Positions 1 to 12,995 are shown, counted from the stretch's first letter. The stretch is DNA of 64,000 bases from Antedon mediterranea (GCF_964355755.1 NC_092677.1:5027001-5091000), one strand, 5' to 3'. A program made the numbers and translations. Notes: generated by a model from the letters alone, not told the origin.

Positions 1-92
1 TATTATGATGTATTTGCAGACGAGCAATGTAAATTTTCTCCTTGTGGGAACGAATAAAGATTATACTTGATACTTGATACTTGATACAATAG
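1..92 (+). repeat. 3' tail of a non-LTR retrotransposon with heptamer repeats
   Basis: The stretch ends in an AATAAAGATTA signal followed by about three copies of TACTTGA. Short tandem 3' tails of this kind are typical of LINEs that lack poly(A). No coding sequence of the element is visible; the rest lies left of the window. The family is not identified. Confidence 0.5.
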
Positions 93-99
93 ACTGCAT

Positions 100-880
100 A
101 ATGAAAGAAACAACACAAGGAAAAAGAAATGGGATTCAATGGACTTTATGGGAACAATTAGAAGACCTGGACTATTCTGATGACATTGTTCTGTTATCAC
201 AGACACATCAGCAAGTGCAAACCAAAACCAGACTTCTTGAAGAAACATGAAGTATGCTTGGCTTAAATGTACATTTAGCGAAAACTAACGTAATGATGGT
301 CAACACAAGAAATAATCAGGCAATCCAGCTAAGGAAAGGGGAAGTAGAATCAGTGGAAACTTTTACTTACCTTGGTAGCAAAGTAAACATCAGAGGAGGG
401 ACAGAGGAAGATGTTAAAGGAAGGATTGGGAAGGCACAAGTGGCAACAATCAAGATACATCAGCACTGCAACAATTAAGATCAAAATATTCAACTCAAAT
501 GTCAAATCAGTACTGTTATATGGATCAGAAACATGGGGAACTACTAATCAAATAATAAGGAAAATTCAAGTGTTTATCAACAAATGTCTGAGAAAGATTC
601 TCAGAATATGGTGGCCTGAAAAAATAAGAAATGAAGATCTTTGGGTTAGTACTGGACAAGAGCCAGTGGAATTTGAGATTAGCAGAAGGAAATGGAAATG
701 GATTGGTCACAACCTAATAAAACCAAAACACAACCTAGCTAGGCATGCCCTAACATAGATCCCCAAGGATAACGAAATAGAAGAAGCCCAAGGAACACAT
801 GGAGGAGAGAGAACTAGAAAAGGAAGGATGCTGGCTACAACTGTCTATGCACTGTCAGGTGTAACAGGGCTTAATATATA
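100..880 (+). pseudogene. broken LINE reverse transcriptase fragment (endonuclease-reverse transcriptase type)
   Basis: Conceptual translation crosses two frames and several stops. In order it shows a degenerate polymerase box reading DYSDDIVLLS near 175-215, the thumb motif FTYLGSKV near 355-380, LLYGSETW near 513-540, then RRKWKWIGH near 685-712 and a stop-ridden C-terminus to about 880. This order matches the C-terminal half of RTE-like 'endonuclease-reverse transcriptase' proteins. Endonuclease and N-terminal polymerase regions are absent, so it is a truncated, dead copy, lying left of the first recognisable host exon. Confidence 0.75.
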
Positions 881-2243
881 TATACAGTATATACCAGAAT
901 GCATCACGTGCGGATTGATATTTTCATATTGCTTATGTGATGCACTCACTTTCGATCAACTTTTCTATTGTGATAATTGTTTTCATCTTTAAACGGTTAA
1001 AAATGTTCGACTTGCTATAAATACCAGCATGATATTTTCATTATGCTTAGTGATAATACTGAAATGTCAAAAGGTTCATATTTTCCTTATGGCTCAATAA
1101 TAAGGTATCATTGAATAGCAAATCAGAAGTTTCAGTTCGATGGAAGCATTTTGAAAATTTGAGATTTGACCTTGATGACCTAACGAATGCAAACGTTCTT
1201 TCTTATACCATGCTTTACCCTACCCACCAAGTTTAAAGATTTTACCAAAGTTTCAGGTCAATCAGAGCAGTTTTTAAATTTTGAGGTTTGACCATGGCCC
1301 TTGAGCCTGACGTCCTAACGAACGCAAACTTGTTCTTCCCATACATATCCACTAAGTTTGAAGACCATGCGACCCCTATTCTCTGAATAAACCCGAATTA
1401 TAGTAAGATTACATTCAGTTCCGTTCAGTTGCTCGAACGTCGTAATTTTTGACCATGAATTTAACCACATTTACTATTCATCATGCTATATATAGGTATA
1501 TTTTTAGATAAATTCGCATTAAATTACCCATTTGCAAGCCTACATTTCGTTTACATTTCATTTTACATGAATTGATATTTACACCTTAACAACTTCCATA
1601 ATACATTTTAAAAAATTGGGGTAACCAACCATCCTGAGGATCTATAACTGATTAAAAATAGGTATATTTTTTGCACAAATTTGCAAATAAAGTTAATCAA
1701 AATCAATGAAATCTACAGGTGGTATGAAAAACAAAAATCAATTGCAAAAACCATTTTTCTACGCCTTGTACGAGATGTGCGTGAGCAAAACGCAAAAAAA
1801 AAAAATAAAAAAATTTTGAAATGCTCAAAAGGACCTGAAATGTACGCACAATTGATTAGAGCATGCTATTTTTATGTCAAAAGTTGCTCCCTATTATACA
1901 CTTTCGTGTAGTTTCATTGAAACATAAATTTTTGTTCAGAATTTATGAGCAACCATAACATGTCATAAAATCGCTTGTAACTTACGCTGTGGGACTCTAT
2001 CCTCATATAACATAACATAAACAAGTTTCCTGCACATCTGCATGTTAAGTAGACAAGTTTATACGATTTTATGTTGACAGGAATTAGAGATACACGTGCA
2101 ACAAAATACTGGGGACGAAATAAGAATAAGTTTAAAAAAAAAGGATCCTGACAATAACACGGGGTTAGATTTCTTTTGTTTCTTGATGTTTTTTTTAAAA
2201 CCTATATACAAAATTTTACTTTAATTTGTTTGTTATTTTCTAG

Positions 2244-2378
2244 CTCAACAGTCTGAAGTGGATCCAATGACACCAGTGGGATCAGCAGGAGGTACTACTC
2301 AAAGAGAATCTGAAAAGGAACCAACATTAGTGTATGCAACTACCACAGCTACAACGTCTACTAAAAAAAAGTTACCAT
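2244..2378 (+). CDS. adaptor gene exon: Thr/Ser-rich linker
   Basis: Acceptor TTTTCTAG at 2236-2243, donor GTAAGC at 2379, 135 nt, phase 1-1. It encodes 45 low-complexity residues rich in T, S and E ending in KKKLP. It links to the next exon in frame. No domain is recognisable. Confidence 0.6.
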
Positions 2379-5300
2379 GTAAGCCCAGAATATTAAACGT
2401 TCAATTTGAAAGAATTCTTTCAAAGTGATAGTATAATATTCTATAGAAATGTTGAATGTAACTATTTCATGCAAAAAAATTATGAATACATAGTACAAAC
2501 AAAATTTCGTCAAACATTAGGTTAAAACTTGTCTGACAAAGACAGAACAACAAATACAAATAATGAATGTTTATGAGTTGAAGGATGAGAATATTTTATG
2601 AGTTAAAAGATTGACTGTTTTATTCAAGTTAAAAGATTGACTGCTCTATTTAATAACGCCAAGCTAAGTCAATCATTCAATTTATCAATTTTGTTAGTTT
2701 GCTATGTAAACTTTATGCAATTTGGTATCTATACCTTCTCAGCTGTAGATGTAACTGCATTTATATGAATTATGTACTTACATGCCAGATAATCTGAAAC
2801 ACAATAAAAAATCTCCTTGTATAGTTATAATTAATATCCATATTATTCCAAGTGGGATATCATATCATATCATATCATTTATTTCGCCAATATACAGTAC
2901 AGTACAAAGTAGGACATAAAAAAAAACATTACAAAAGTAAATCAATGAGGCCGGATTACCTAAAAGTTATAAATAAAAATAACCGTCGAGAGGCTCTCCA
3001 CATCGAAATACTTAAAAGATAAAAAGAATAACACACACAAAAAAGCATGATTTCCTATAAAATCGAGATAAAACTATAACATTTTTATAAAGTATTGTTA
3101 ATTAAATAGATAGAATTAAGAAAATATCTTTAAAATACACATAAACATTTACAGTTTAAAACAGATTGGTAAGATATTTCTTAAGGCTATGCTTAAAACA
3201 GTTTATATTAATTAATAGTTGGTCGCAGAGATCCGCAGGCAGATCTCTGAAATGTCTAACAAAAAAATTTAAGACCGAGTTATGAAATGAATCAGTCCGG
3301 GCTATAAAATTATTGCGCAACTTAAGGTTATTAACATGTCTGCAATTAATAGATAAATATTTAAAAACTTTAACATCATATAATTTGTACATACATTTGG
3401 TAACAAAATTAATACATAAATACCTAATACGATTGTTAATGGACATCAGATTAAGGCGTTTCAAACGTTCAGGGCTCTGGCTGATCTTGGGAAGCATGTA
3501 CGGGTGACCCTCCTTTGGACAGTTTCAAGAGCAGCGATGTCTTTTTTAAGAAAGGGGATCCAGGCAGGTAAACCGTAATCAATGTAGGGTCTAACTATTA
3601 AACGATATATATAGTCGCAATATAATAGCTTTATCACGACATTTGACAATGTGTCTCACAAAACCAAACATGCGATTAGATTTAGATTTAACATATTGCA
3701 CATGATCACTCCAAGTGAGTTTGCGATTCAGCTGAATTCCAAGATATTTAATGGAATTCGTAACGGGCAATCTATCATCTCCAATAAAATAATCACATGC
3801 TTGTTCAAGACGACTGTTAGATCTAGTTAAGTGCATCACAAAACATTTGTCAGTATTTAGTAGCATTTTGTTCGTCACACACCAGTTGTTAATAGCATGA
3901 AGATCCAACTGTAAAATCATTTCATCAATGGTTATCTTTGTTTCTGATGGCTCTGTACGTGAGAGTATCATATTGTTGTAACTGTGATTCAATGCAGGAG
4001 GGTAGATCGGATACAAAGAGATTAAAGAGGATTGACCCAATCACTGATCCCTGAGGAACCCCGGATTTTCCAATATATCCTCGGATGTGGAGCCCCTAAA
4101 TGTAACTCTTTGAGATCTACAGGATAGGTAGGATTTAAACCAGTCCAGCATTGAATCACAGATACCAAAATTATGTAATTTATTTAACAGAATTGTATGG
4201 CTAATTTTATCAAAAGCTTTCCGCCAATCGAGAAAAATCGCATCGATATGGGGTGGAGAACGCTCATCAAGTGTGTTTTAGACCAATCAGTTATAACATC
4301 TGTAAGTAAGGAGTAGAGTTGTGGCTTGGTGGTTATGATGCTTGGCTACCACTCCAAGGGTCCTGGGTTCAAGTCCCGTCACATTAATTAATTACAACTC
4401 CACTCCCAAAGACTTGTAATAAGACTTTGTTTATATAGAGCATCTTGTGTATAATGTTTGTGTTGTGAACTTCTGAGGGTCCCTAATGATCAGCAATTGC
4501 TGGATGGATCACCCTCATTAAATATGGTAAAAAAAAAAAAAGAAAAAAAAAGTGGTACTAGACCTGCCCTTCAAAAAGTCATGTTGTTTCTCGGAGAGAA
4601 GTGTTATTTCTTCAAGAAAAGGTCATAACTTTTGAGCAACAACCCTCTCAAGCAATTTACCAATTGTAGAACATAAAGAAATCGGTCTATTTAGAAACAT
4701 CACTATAGTCACCTGACTTATGGATTGGAATGATGTTTGCTGCCTTAATTTCAATGGGAAACACACCAGTGCTGAGAGATAGATTAAATATTTTACATAA
4801 TGGTTTAGTTATGTAGATAGCAGCAATTTTAATCGCAGGAGATTTTCCTGTTTTTAGTTTGTTAATAACAGATAATATCTCAGCACCAGTGGTTTGGATA
4901 TCAGTGAAATTGGGGTAGCCAGCATGCGAAATACAAGAATTATTTAAAAGGTGGTCAGGGTCGTCATGAGTAAAATTAGCTGAGAATCTTTTATTGAAGG
5001 CCTCAGCTATGATCTTTGGGTTGTTGACACAATTACACTCGATGACAAAGGTATCAGTGCCGGGTTTAGCTCTGGAGCTTCTAACGAAGGACCAGAACTG
5101 TTTACAATGGTCAATTTTTAAGGAAAGGTTATTTAGATAACTTTTATACGAATTTTTAATTTTAGATTTCAAGTCATTACGAATACGTTTGTATCTATCC
5201 CACTTGTCGTTATTTACAGACCTAATAGCTGCTTTATAAAATCTATTCTTTTTTATAATTAAACTAAGAATCTTGAGATCCAAGGTTTTTTAGGGCGCCT

Positions 5301-8300
5301 TTTGGCCGACCTTAGGGGCACAACATCATTAATAGCTGCAATAAATTTACATTTAAAGTTTAACCACAACTCATTCACGTCAGTGGAATCACAGTTCCAG
5401 TTAATATTTGCGAATTTTTCAATAAAACTTTGGGGACAAATTTTAGAATAATCATAAAAAATACCCGTTGGTCTTGAAATGTTCTCCTTTAAGATACGAA
5501 GTTTGAAGGAAACTCCTTCATGATCACTGTCGACACCTGGGTGAGGTTGAATATCAGCTACCATGACTCAGTACTACTAGAGTAAACATGATCGATAATT
5601 GTATTAGCCGAATTCGTATTGTAATGCGTGTAAAAGTTAGCACATCGCCTTAGATTTAAAACGTCTACTGTGCTTTGCATATTTCGTTGTTCCGTTGAAA
5701 TTGTGCCAGTAGATTTAAAATTAATGTTAAGGTCACCTGCAATAATAACTGTACAAATGTATGATGAATATTTAAGACATGGTGTCGCACGCAAATCCTC
5801 ATGTACCACAACAACAACACCACCTCCTTGGCGATTGCGATCCTTTCTAAAAACAGCATATTCTTTGGGGAAAATTTCAGTGGAATTTATATGACCATCT
5901 AGCCATGATTCAGTCATAAAAAGGATGTAAATTGTTTCGGCTACAAGCACTGATTGTAAACGCAATGACTTTTTTACAATGCTGTGAGCGTTGATATTTA
6001 AACAATTAACGCCACCTTTAAGTGCATAGTTGGCTACGTAACCACCGAGTCGCATACCTTCGTCTCAAACATGTTGTGCATTTTGTGGTCCAGGGTTTTC
6101 TTCAATATCTCCACATATGTATAGATTATTTAGGAGACTTTTCCGTAAAATGTTTGAAATGAAGAAGTAGAATTATCATACCTCTTATAGGGTGCAGAGT
6201 AATGGCCATGCTTGGTATGCCGTAAAAATCTAGGCCTAGGTCGAAATTGTAGTGGTGATTCATACCAACAGTCTCTGCTGCGACTAGATGAGTTAGGATG
6301 GACAACATATGATAAGTATTGGGCTCGGACCACATAAACATCCACAACGTATAAACATATCAATGCTAGGCATATTATGTTAATTCGGTAAATAATAGTA
6401 GTAGCCATAGCTAAAATCGTATGACTTAACACTATCCAGGAGCGGGAGATTTAACACGTCCGCTCACGACGAGTAATGTAAAATGTCCATAAGTAATACT
6501 AACATTGTGTAATTGTAATATATAAAAATACAGGACTATCCAGTTTATTTCTCTCTAGATCTATTAAAAATTGTACATATATAAGATCTATTAAAAATTG
6601 TACATATATAAACAATATATTTCCTTTACTTTTCAGATACTGTGACAGTTCATCTCAAAAGCACTAAAGGTCCACCACATCCACAGTATGTTGTAGACAT
6701 GTTTGAGGGCATTTTTGGTGAAAAAGATGTTATACATGCTGAAGATTTGCCTGATCAAAGTGATAAAGTTAAAGAACTGGTACAATTGATAAAAGACATT
6801 GGATTTACCATTAATTCCCTTGAACGGAATTGTATAAGATTTCATCTTTGTCCTATACATCCAAGGGCTGTATTATTCATGTGGAACTTTTTTACTAGAG
6901 GAAGGTTTCTGTCATCTTTAAGTGAAATATTAGTTCCTGAAGAACATCAGCCTGAATTTATTGATCAATGGAATTTACAGATGGATGAACCGCCATATGG
7001 TAAGTAAACAAATTTGATCCAATTCGGCCCTAAACCGTCTCGGCCAACGTAAAGTCGGCCCCAAGTCAACTCGGCCCCAAGTCAACTCGGCCCCACGTCA
7101 ACTCGGCCTTAAGTCAACTTGGCCTCAAGTCAACTCGGCCTCACGTCAACTCGGCCAAAAACTAATCCGTCAACTCGGCCTCTAAAAACTATGGAACGCA
7201 AAAAGTGCTAATATAGTAGTTAATATTATAATGGCAAGATAAACATCACAGTTCGGTTAGGACTAGGGCCTACATAATAGATGAAATAAAACGAAAAATT
7301 CAATATAAATTATAACACACTATTGTTTTTGATAGGTAGAATTTATTTATATTGTTTGAAATAAATAAATAAATATTTCTTCACATTTTGTATACAGAAA
7401 TAACTGTGGAAGACATTTTAATGAATAATATTTAAACAATATACTTCGGTCTACAACTGTATATATACATCAATATAAAAAGAATAAAATAACATTAAAA
7501 TCGTAACAAATCAAAAGGCAAGAACACAAATTGTATAAGCATTATGGGTATAGGTTACATGCACACACACCCAAACATGAATGTGCATTATTTTCAATTA
7601 GGCGCGCCTTACAGGTTTTTTTGTATGACATTTTTATTTTCATTTCGTTTCTACTTCATAATTATTCATAATTAATACGGTACACCATGGGAAGAGAGAA
7701 ATTTGCTTCTATGACAGTCCATGTTGTTATTTCTCTTAATTTTAAGGTATTGCTCTTTCAAACAAAGTATCACATGATACTGACGTTTGTATATAACTGT
7801 TATTTGGCTAAATAACTGTATATTCTCATGACTAAAGGGGCATTCACACCTGTTCTGTTTCACGGAACAGAGAACGGCACCGTTCTGTTAGAAAATCGAA
7901 AAGCGTTAAAACAATAGCAGCGTTTACACCAAATCTGTTCCATGAAAAACGAACGGCCGGTGAAAAACAACGGAATTGACAGATCGCTCATAACTTGTAG
8001 TTTATTATGTCAAGGTCATGAAGTTAAAAAAGTGCGGCAGGAATTGGAGAGACATCTGATTACGAGGGGATGTGATTGTGATTTTAATTTATTAAATTAT
8101 GGATTCATGGAATTTGTCATGGTGTGTGTTGTTACTATCATCGGGAATCTTGTGCCCCGTTTTGTAATATCATCTTTAATTAAACTGACAAGATGACCGT
8201 ATTGATGGAGCGGCATTCTAAAATAATTGAAGAATTCGTCTTCATTGGTCGCCAGTTACGTTTTACCAATGTTTAAAATTGACCAAACCTCTTTCTTTCG

Positions 8301-10639
8301 GAACAGACCTCGTTTACCCATTTTCTTTTTCTTCTTTTGGCTAAAATTATAGCGGAAAGAATAATCTCTTCCTCACTATCATCCGATGACCATCCAGAAA
8401 CGGCTGCCATTTTAACGTTTACCCGTTGTCACTGAATACGTCACAAAACAGAACAGGTGTGAATGTTTACAACGGAACGGCGAGCGGCTCGCGTCACGTT
8501 GAACAAAACGGCGCCGCCTTCCGTTCCGCGAAACGGAACAGGTACTGTGGGAATGCCCCTTTAGGTGATCAATTTTATTGAACAATACAGGGCGCGGTGG
8601 GTGTTAAAAAAACAGATTAGAATGCTAAGGCAATAGTATGTTGTTTAGGAATTCCGTTTTTTAGGACTCAAACAAGATGTTTTAGTTTTTGCTTGACAAA
8701 ATAAAAATACGCCATTTTTTCCATGACGATTTCTTCAGTGTGTTTTAGATTAATTTCCCATACATAAAATGTATTCATTGGATTCTCCATTATAATCAAA
8801 TCACAAAAGTAATAAAAACAATTTGAATAGCGCACAATTGCAATAGAACTTTAACATGACAAAACATTCCGAATTTGTTTCCATAATCTCTTCGGTGTAG
8901 TTTGATTGACATCGTCATTGTACCCCCGAAAGATTTCGTTACTGTAATATACCATTTTAATGTCACATATTATAGTTATTCACTTTGACCGTAACATATT
9001 GCTAATAATTTGAGAGAGAATATATACACAAAAAAAACATTTTTATTTTACTGTATTAATTTTAATCTAATAATATCTATATAATATAATGGGCCTTCTA
9101 AGAATATTTCGATTCTTTCTGGGAACATCCTTGTATCAAAAAATAGATCTAACAAACATTTAAACAATTTACATTGATATTTCGGTTTTATTTCGTCTAT
9201 TATGTAGGCCTATATCGTACTATATCCTGCCATTGTAATAAATGAATTACTATATTAGCACTTTTTGCGTTCCATACTTTTTAGAGGCCGAGTTGACAGA
9301 TTAGTTTTTTGGCCGAGTTGACTTGAGGCCGACTTGACATGGGGCCGAGACAGTTTAGGGCCGAGTTGACCTGCACCCAAGTAAACTAATTCTTAACAAA
9401 TTGCATTCAACATCTTCAGAAAGTGCTAGACCGACCGAACAATTTCTTTAATCAAGATAGTATTAACTTGTATTATAATTGATTAAATTTTATCACATTG
9501 TATTATTTAATGATTCTACTAAGGTACAAAACATTATTTAAAATTAATTATTAATATTTATTCTGAATTTTGAAGTGGTTAAACAATTTTTCTGTAGTGA
9601 GTTGCTTAATTTTCAAAATAATCCTCCGACAGGTAGTGGCCTAATTAATGTTATCCATGTGTTTATGTTTTATAACAATTAATATAAATTCTGAAATCCT
9701 TCCACACTTTCCATAATGCTTTTTTCCATCTGCATATTTTATACATAACCTATTTTTTTCAATTGGGAAAATGTATTGTAAAACAAAGCAAGTAAAATAT
9801 TCATTTATTTCACTGGCCTCGGACACTCTTTGTTTTCAGAAGTTGAAACAATTACATCTGAACCATCATCACAAGCAACCGCATTCACAAGTAAGTTTAC
9901 TCTAGCTGTTTGCTATTATTTTTATAGAGTATAATAATATATTACAGTATTAGAATTGTTATTTCTTATTTAGCACACACTGATGTGCAATAAATTTACT
10001 ACCACTATAGTTAATGCAGGCAATTATTCTATTATTCTATTCTTATTGTGATAATTTTTATTCAATATATACTACATGTATCATTATCCCTTTATCTCTA
10101 AAGAATATGGTACAACAGATATTAATTCGCTGATTGTGGAAGTTGATACATTCTGGGGAGAACTTGGAGATGTTAATCTCTTGAAATTATTGCTATATGA
10201 GTTTAAAAGTAATATAGCATTAATTAAAATACAGAATGGTGAAGATGCACATGATCTGTTCAGACTACTTATTGGCCCAGGGATTATCAGCGATTCCGAT
10301 GTAACTGTTCTTATTGAAGCTGTCTTTTTGGCTTGTTTGTTTGGTTTAGCATCAAAAATTAAAGATAGGCTGGTACCATCATTTGAAGGATTTGAGGGTT
10401 TTGTGGTTCATAAATTCTCAAAGTATCGACAAGATTTAATCACCTTTGGTTTGACAATGTGCAAAAAGACATGGGAAAAGTTACAAAAACAATACTATTC
10501 TATAAAGCCAAAAGACCATTGGGATTTGATCTTTAACCTTGAAATAAATGGTAAATTGAAAGATTTAGTTCAAAATATTGATATAGAGACACCAGAGTAC
10601 AAGATCCTCCTGGAAGCATTGGGTACATCTGGTCAGTAA
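2244..10639 (+). CDS. TRADD-N-like plus DED-like adaptor protein gene (5' end not found)
   Basis: Four exons join in one frame, all through phase 1 introns: 2244-2378, 6637-6999, 9840-9890 and 10104-10639 (TAA at 10637). They encode at least 361 residues: a Thr/Ser/Pro-rich linker, a domain resembling the N-terminal domain of the TNF-receptor adaptor TRADD, a short linker, a DED-like helical bundle and about 90 further mostly helical residues of unknown type. In known families these are homotypic-interaction modules of death-receptor and NF-kB signalling. The first exon begins mid-codon, so the start and any further N-terminal domain lie upstream, possibly outside the window. Introns hold a LINE, a SINE and a transposon, but the coding exons are intact. 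Domain calls come from pattern recognition; the exon chain is well supported. Confidence 0.75.
2850..6470 (-). mobile_element. CR1/jockey-like LINE, inactive, interrupted by a SINE
   Basis: Read on the minus strand. An endonuclease segment (5558-6055) shows CLNINAHSIV, MTESWLDG and RQGGGVVV; a connector follows (5259-5564). The N-terminal polymerase part (4687-5283) has the typical 'LKTGKSPA' and 'GVFPIEIKAANIIPIHKSGD' segments. C-terminal polymerase motifs follow (3591-4040, YLGIQLNRKLTW), then an RLNLMSINNRIRYL-type terminus (3156-3497). Frames are broken repeatedly and the catalytic FADD box is not readable. A TATGA-type microsatellite near 2860-2880 marks the 3' end. Overlapping minus frames at 6126-6432 may be its 5' part. 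It lies in an intron of the adaptor gene, antisense to it. Confidence 0.8.
4305..4552 (+). mobile_element. tRNA-derived SINE inserted into the LINE
   Basis: The head shows an A-box-like TGGCTTGGTGG near 4322 and a B box GGTTCAAGTCCC near 4367, spaced as in a tRNA gene. About 150 nt of unrelated body follow, then an A-rich tail at 4528-4550. The LINE polymerase frame resumes on both sides, so the SINE is the younger insertion. Target duplications are too short to call. Confidence 0.7.
6553..6611. repeat. two-copy tandem repeat of about 28 bp
   Basis: The unit GATCTATTAAAAATTGTACA plus TATATAA is present twice, perfectly, just upstream of the polypyrimidine tract of the TRADD-N-like exon. Confidence 0.8.
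6637..6999 (+). CDS. adaptor gene exon: TRADD-N-like domain
   Basis: Acceptor TTTTCAG at 6630-6636, donor GTAAGT at 7000, 363 nt, phase 1-1. Key segment: NCIRFHLCPIHPRAVLFMWN, then FTRGRFLSSLSEILV. A beta strand followed by helices with the pattern 'R..L.......L....G.L...L...L' matches the end of the TRADD N-terminal domain as I remember it. The N-terminal part (DTVTVHLKS, then VVDMFEGIFG) fits the first strand and helix. Confidence 0.7.
7832..8564 (-). mobile_element. PIF/Harbinger-like element, internally deleted, nested in the 7-9.4 kb transposon
   Basis: Ends are inverted repeats (CTAAAGGGGCATTC and its complement) followed by a GC-rich subterminal part containing CGGCRCCGTT. The minus strand from 8412 reads MAAVSGWSSDDSEEE, then RKRKWVNEVCSERKRFGQF, and after a frame break TNEDEFFNYFRMPLHQYGHL. 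This is the typical N-terminus of Harbinger-type transposases in animals. The catalytic region is missing. A related short copy lies at 21935-22072. Confidence 0.7.
8920..9000 (+). repeat. left half of a TTAA-family MITE
   Basis: ATTGTACCCCCGAAAG followed by a CATTTTAATGTCACATATTA-type stretch and TATTCACTTTGAC matches the left half of the MITE at 51886-52220. The right half is absent. Confidence 0.5.
9840..9890 (+). CDS. adaptor gene exon: short linker
   Basis: 51 nt between CAG at 9837-9839 and GTAAGT at 9891, phase 1-1, encoding about 17 residues (EVETITSEPSSQATAFT). Called because splice sites and phase fit both neighbours. Confidence 0.6.
10104..10639 (+). CDS. adaptor gene terminal exon: DED-like domain and helical tail
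   Basis: Acceptor CTCTAAAG ends at 10103; stop TAA at 10637. The first 80 residues fit a death effector domain: helix 1 INSLIVEVDTFWGEL, then VNLLKLLLYEF, a conserved-type 'GEDAHDLFRLL' helix, and SDVTVLIEAVFLACLFGLAS. The remaining residues (a KDHWDLIFNLE segment and LKDLVQNI) look helical but are not recognised. A possible AATAAA lies at 10942-10947. Confidence 0.7.
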
Positions 10640-11992
10640 ATTATATTGGGTGTTTACTGTATATAACAAGGTGTTAGAATGAAACTACTATTATTCTTTC
10701 TTGTAAGTTCATTTAGGAATGAATCATCTGCAGTATAGCATTTGAAATAATATTTATGATAGTATATTAGCTTGATGTATAATGTAGAGCAGATACATTC
10801 GTCCCTTTTTCTATCCGATCTTTCAATGAATCCTCTTTTGTATTTTTGTAAATTTTCAAATTCAATTTATAATGTAATATTAAATAATATATATTCCATA
10901 TCATTCAGTATTTAAAAAATGTTAATTAAGTTAATTAAAATAATAAAATAATTAATAAATAATAATAATAATAAAAAAATTCTTAATCTATATTCATCGA
11001 GAGTACATTTTGGATTCTCTGAACATACCATAACATTATGTACAATAATCAATAGTATATGAAGTTGGTACGTACATATGGTTCTAATTTTTACCACATA
11101 ATGAAAACCAGTACACTTAATTAAGTTATTGTCATTCCATGATAATATTGCATAAAGTAATGCATTGCTTACAAAATAGAACAAGAAAAATGAATAATTA
11201 ACGACGAAAATAGTATGATTCATTAGTTTTTTTATTTGCGGATTGTTAAAAGCGATTTTCTGATAAACAGAATGAATCAATGCATGACATGTACACTTAA
11301 TCGTTTATAGTATGAATTCACGTCATGTTTCATCGTTTTATGTCAAGATTTTTTTCCGAGACTCGATGTTTTTTTTACAGATATGATTCAGAAACAAAGA
11401 GTATAATAATGGAAAAACAAAACATTCACTATCCAAATAAAATATATCAAAGTACGGCACTTTGTTTATTAGGCCCACATATCACAGTACAACATTCTAG
11501 TATCGCATTTTTGCCAATTTGAAATTGCTTGCCTGTACTTGTTCAATTATAGTAGGCCTACAGTAGGTTTTTGCATATTTAATCGTGTGACTATTGGGTT
11601 CGTTTTATTTATTTGACCAGTATACATAATATAATAACATAGGCCTTTACAATGCAACATACAAAAACAGCGTTTTAACTCAAATGAGTCAGCTATTTGG
11701 TCTACAGGTTAATAATAATAACTAAAATTTAAATAAATGCAATACTAGTTTCATTAAAATGTGTCTACAAATGGTATTAACATTATTAAAGTAGAATTAG
11801 CATGTAAGGTCAGAGAGAAAGTTTAAAGTTACTATAGACTACTACTTTTTTATTATTTTACATAACTCTTTGTGTATGTTGCAGCAGTAACATAATTGCT
11901 ATCAAAATAGTGTAACAGAATTATGAACTGCGCTGAAATATCGATAACTTGTTCACCGTTTTACAGAATTTCGAATGCTATTGGTTGTATAT
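10640..11992. other. AT-rich interval without a recognisable gene
   Basis: Short ORFs at 10912-11280 (minus) and 11325-11522 (plus) have no recognisable domain, no fitting splice sites and AT-driven composition. Only a possible poly(A) signal for the adaptor gene is seen. Confidence 0.5.
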
Positions 11993-12995
11993 TTAAAGAT
12001 GTATTGTCCCCCAAAAAAATGAAAAATAAAGATGAAAAAAATCAAATTTTGAATAGACCGTTTTGTAGTTAACATAAAGTTATTCACTTCCACCGAAAAA
12101 AAATCCGAAAAAAACATTGATTTCGCTTATAAAAAAATCAAAATAAGTTCACCATTTTTTCGAACTCATCGGCTCAGAAATTAGGCCGGTAGAGCTAACT
12201 CATACATATGCATGATATGCTAATGAGCATCCACACAGCAGAGATCTGATCTAACAATGGACGATGCACGTTGTATGTACAACACCACCACCAGAGATCG
12301 ACGCGACTCGACTGTGGGTTTCCCTGGCCTGATCGTATAAATATGTAAAGCTGAGCTGTTAATTTGTCGGTAAGTAGGCCTAGACGGTTATTTTAAATAT
12401 GATAATATATATAACGCGGATCAGGTGCCGTTTTCGGCCACCTCGACTTGTATGGACTATACCATTATAAAAAGATGGGAAAATAGGGGTGTCCCATTTA
12501 TTAATTGAGTGTGTTAATGTGTTAAAATACTGCTCCTTTTGTTCTTTTGTTTTTCTTGTTGTTTCAGCAACAAAGGGAAAACAACTACACCCTGCATGCT
12601 GTAGAATTAATTTCAGTTTTCAAGTTAATGCAGTATATTATGGCTCTTTATTTCTATATAATTTTTACAGATTTATAGATACAGAAAGTAGCCTATATAA
12701 AGAAAGTTTTTATTCCAGTTACAAATAAAAAATATAATTTACCTAACGATAACACAGTAGTACATTTAATAAAGATGACAGTAGTACATTTATCACATAC
12801 TGATTATTAGGTAATCAGTAAAACAAATAAACATTATCATTTTGTCAGTGAATCTGTACCATTTTGTTCCCAGAAAACACAGCGTTTGACATTGCATGTT
12901 TTTAGGTTTGGTCTTTCTAAAATGTTTTAAACACGTTTTTAAACGTTTCTGTGTAGAAATACATGTTTTAATTGAACAACGTTTGCATCAAAACG

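Larger units (their letters stand above)
7017..9380. mobile_element. 2.4-kb DNA transposon with long TIRs built of CTCGGCC repeats
   Basis: Left arm (7020-7240) and right arm (9240-9370) are inverted copies. The outer part is the unit AAGTCAACTCGGCCCC repeated about seven times on the left and fewer on the right; the inner part, from AAAAACTAATCYGTCAACTC to about TGCTAATATAGTA, is near-identical. No transposase frame is visible, so it is non-autonomous. It sits about 20 bp inside an adaptor-gene intron. The left end is degenerate and no target duplication was found. Confidence 0.75.

Noticed and set aside
4322-4390. tRNA gene
   Set aside because: A and B boxes are present but the arms do not pair as a cloverleaf and an A-tailed SINE body follows.
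7942-8196. 84-codon plus-strand ORF
   Set aside because: It lies inside the Harbinger remnant; the opposite strand matches transposase N-terminal sequence, so this is a shadow.
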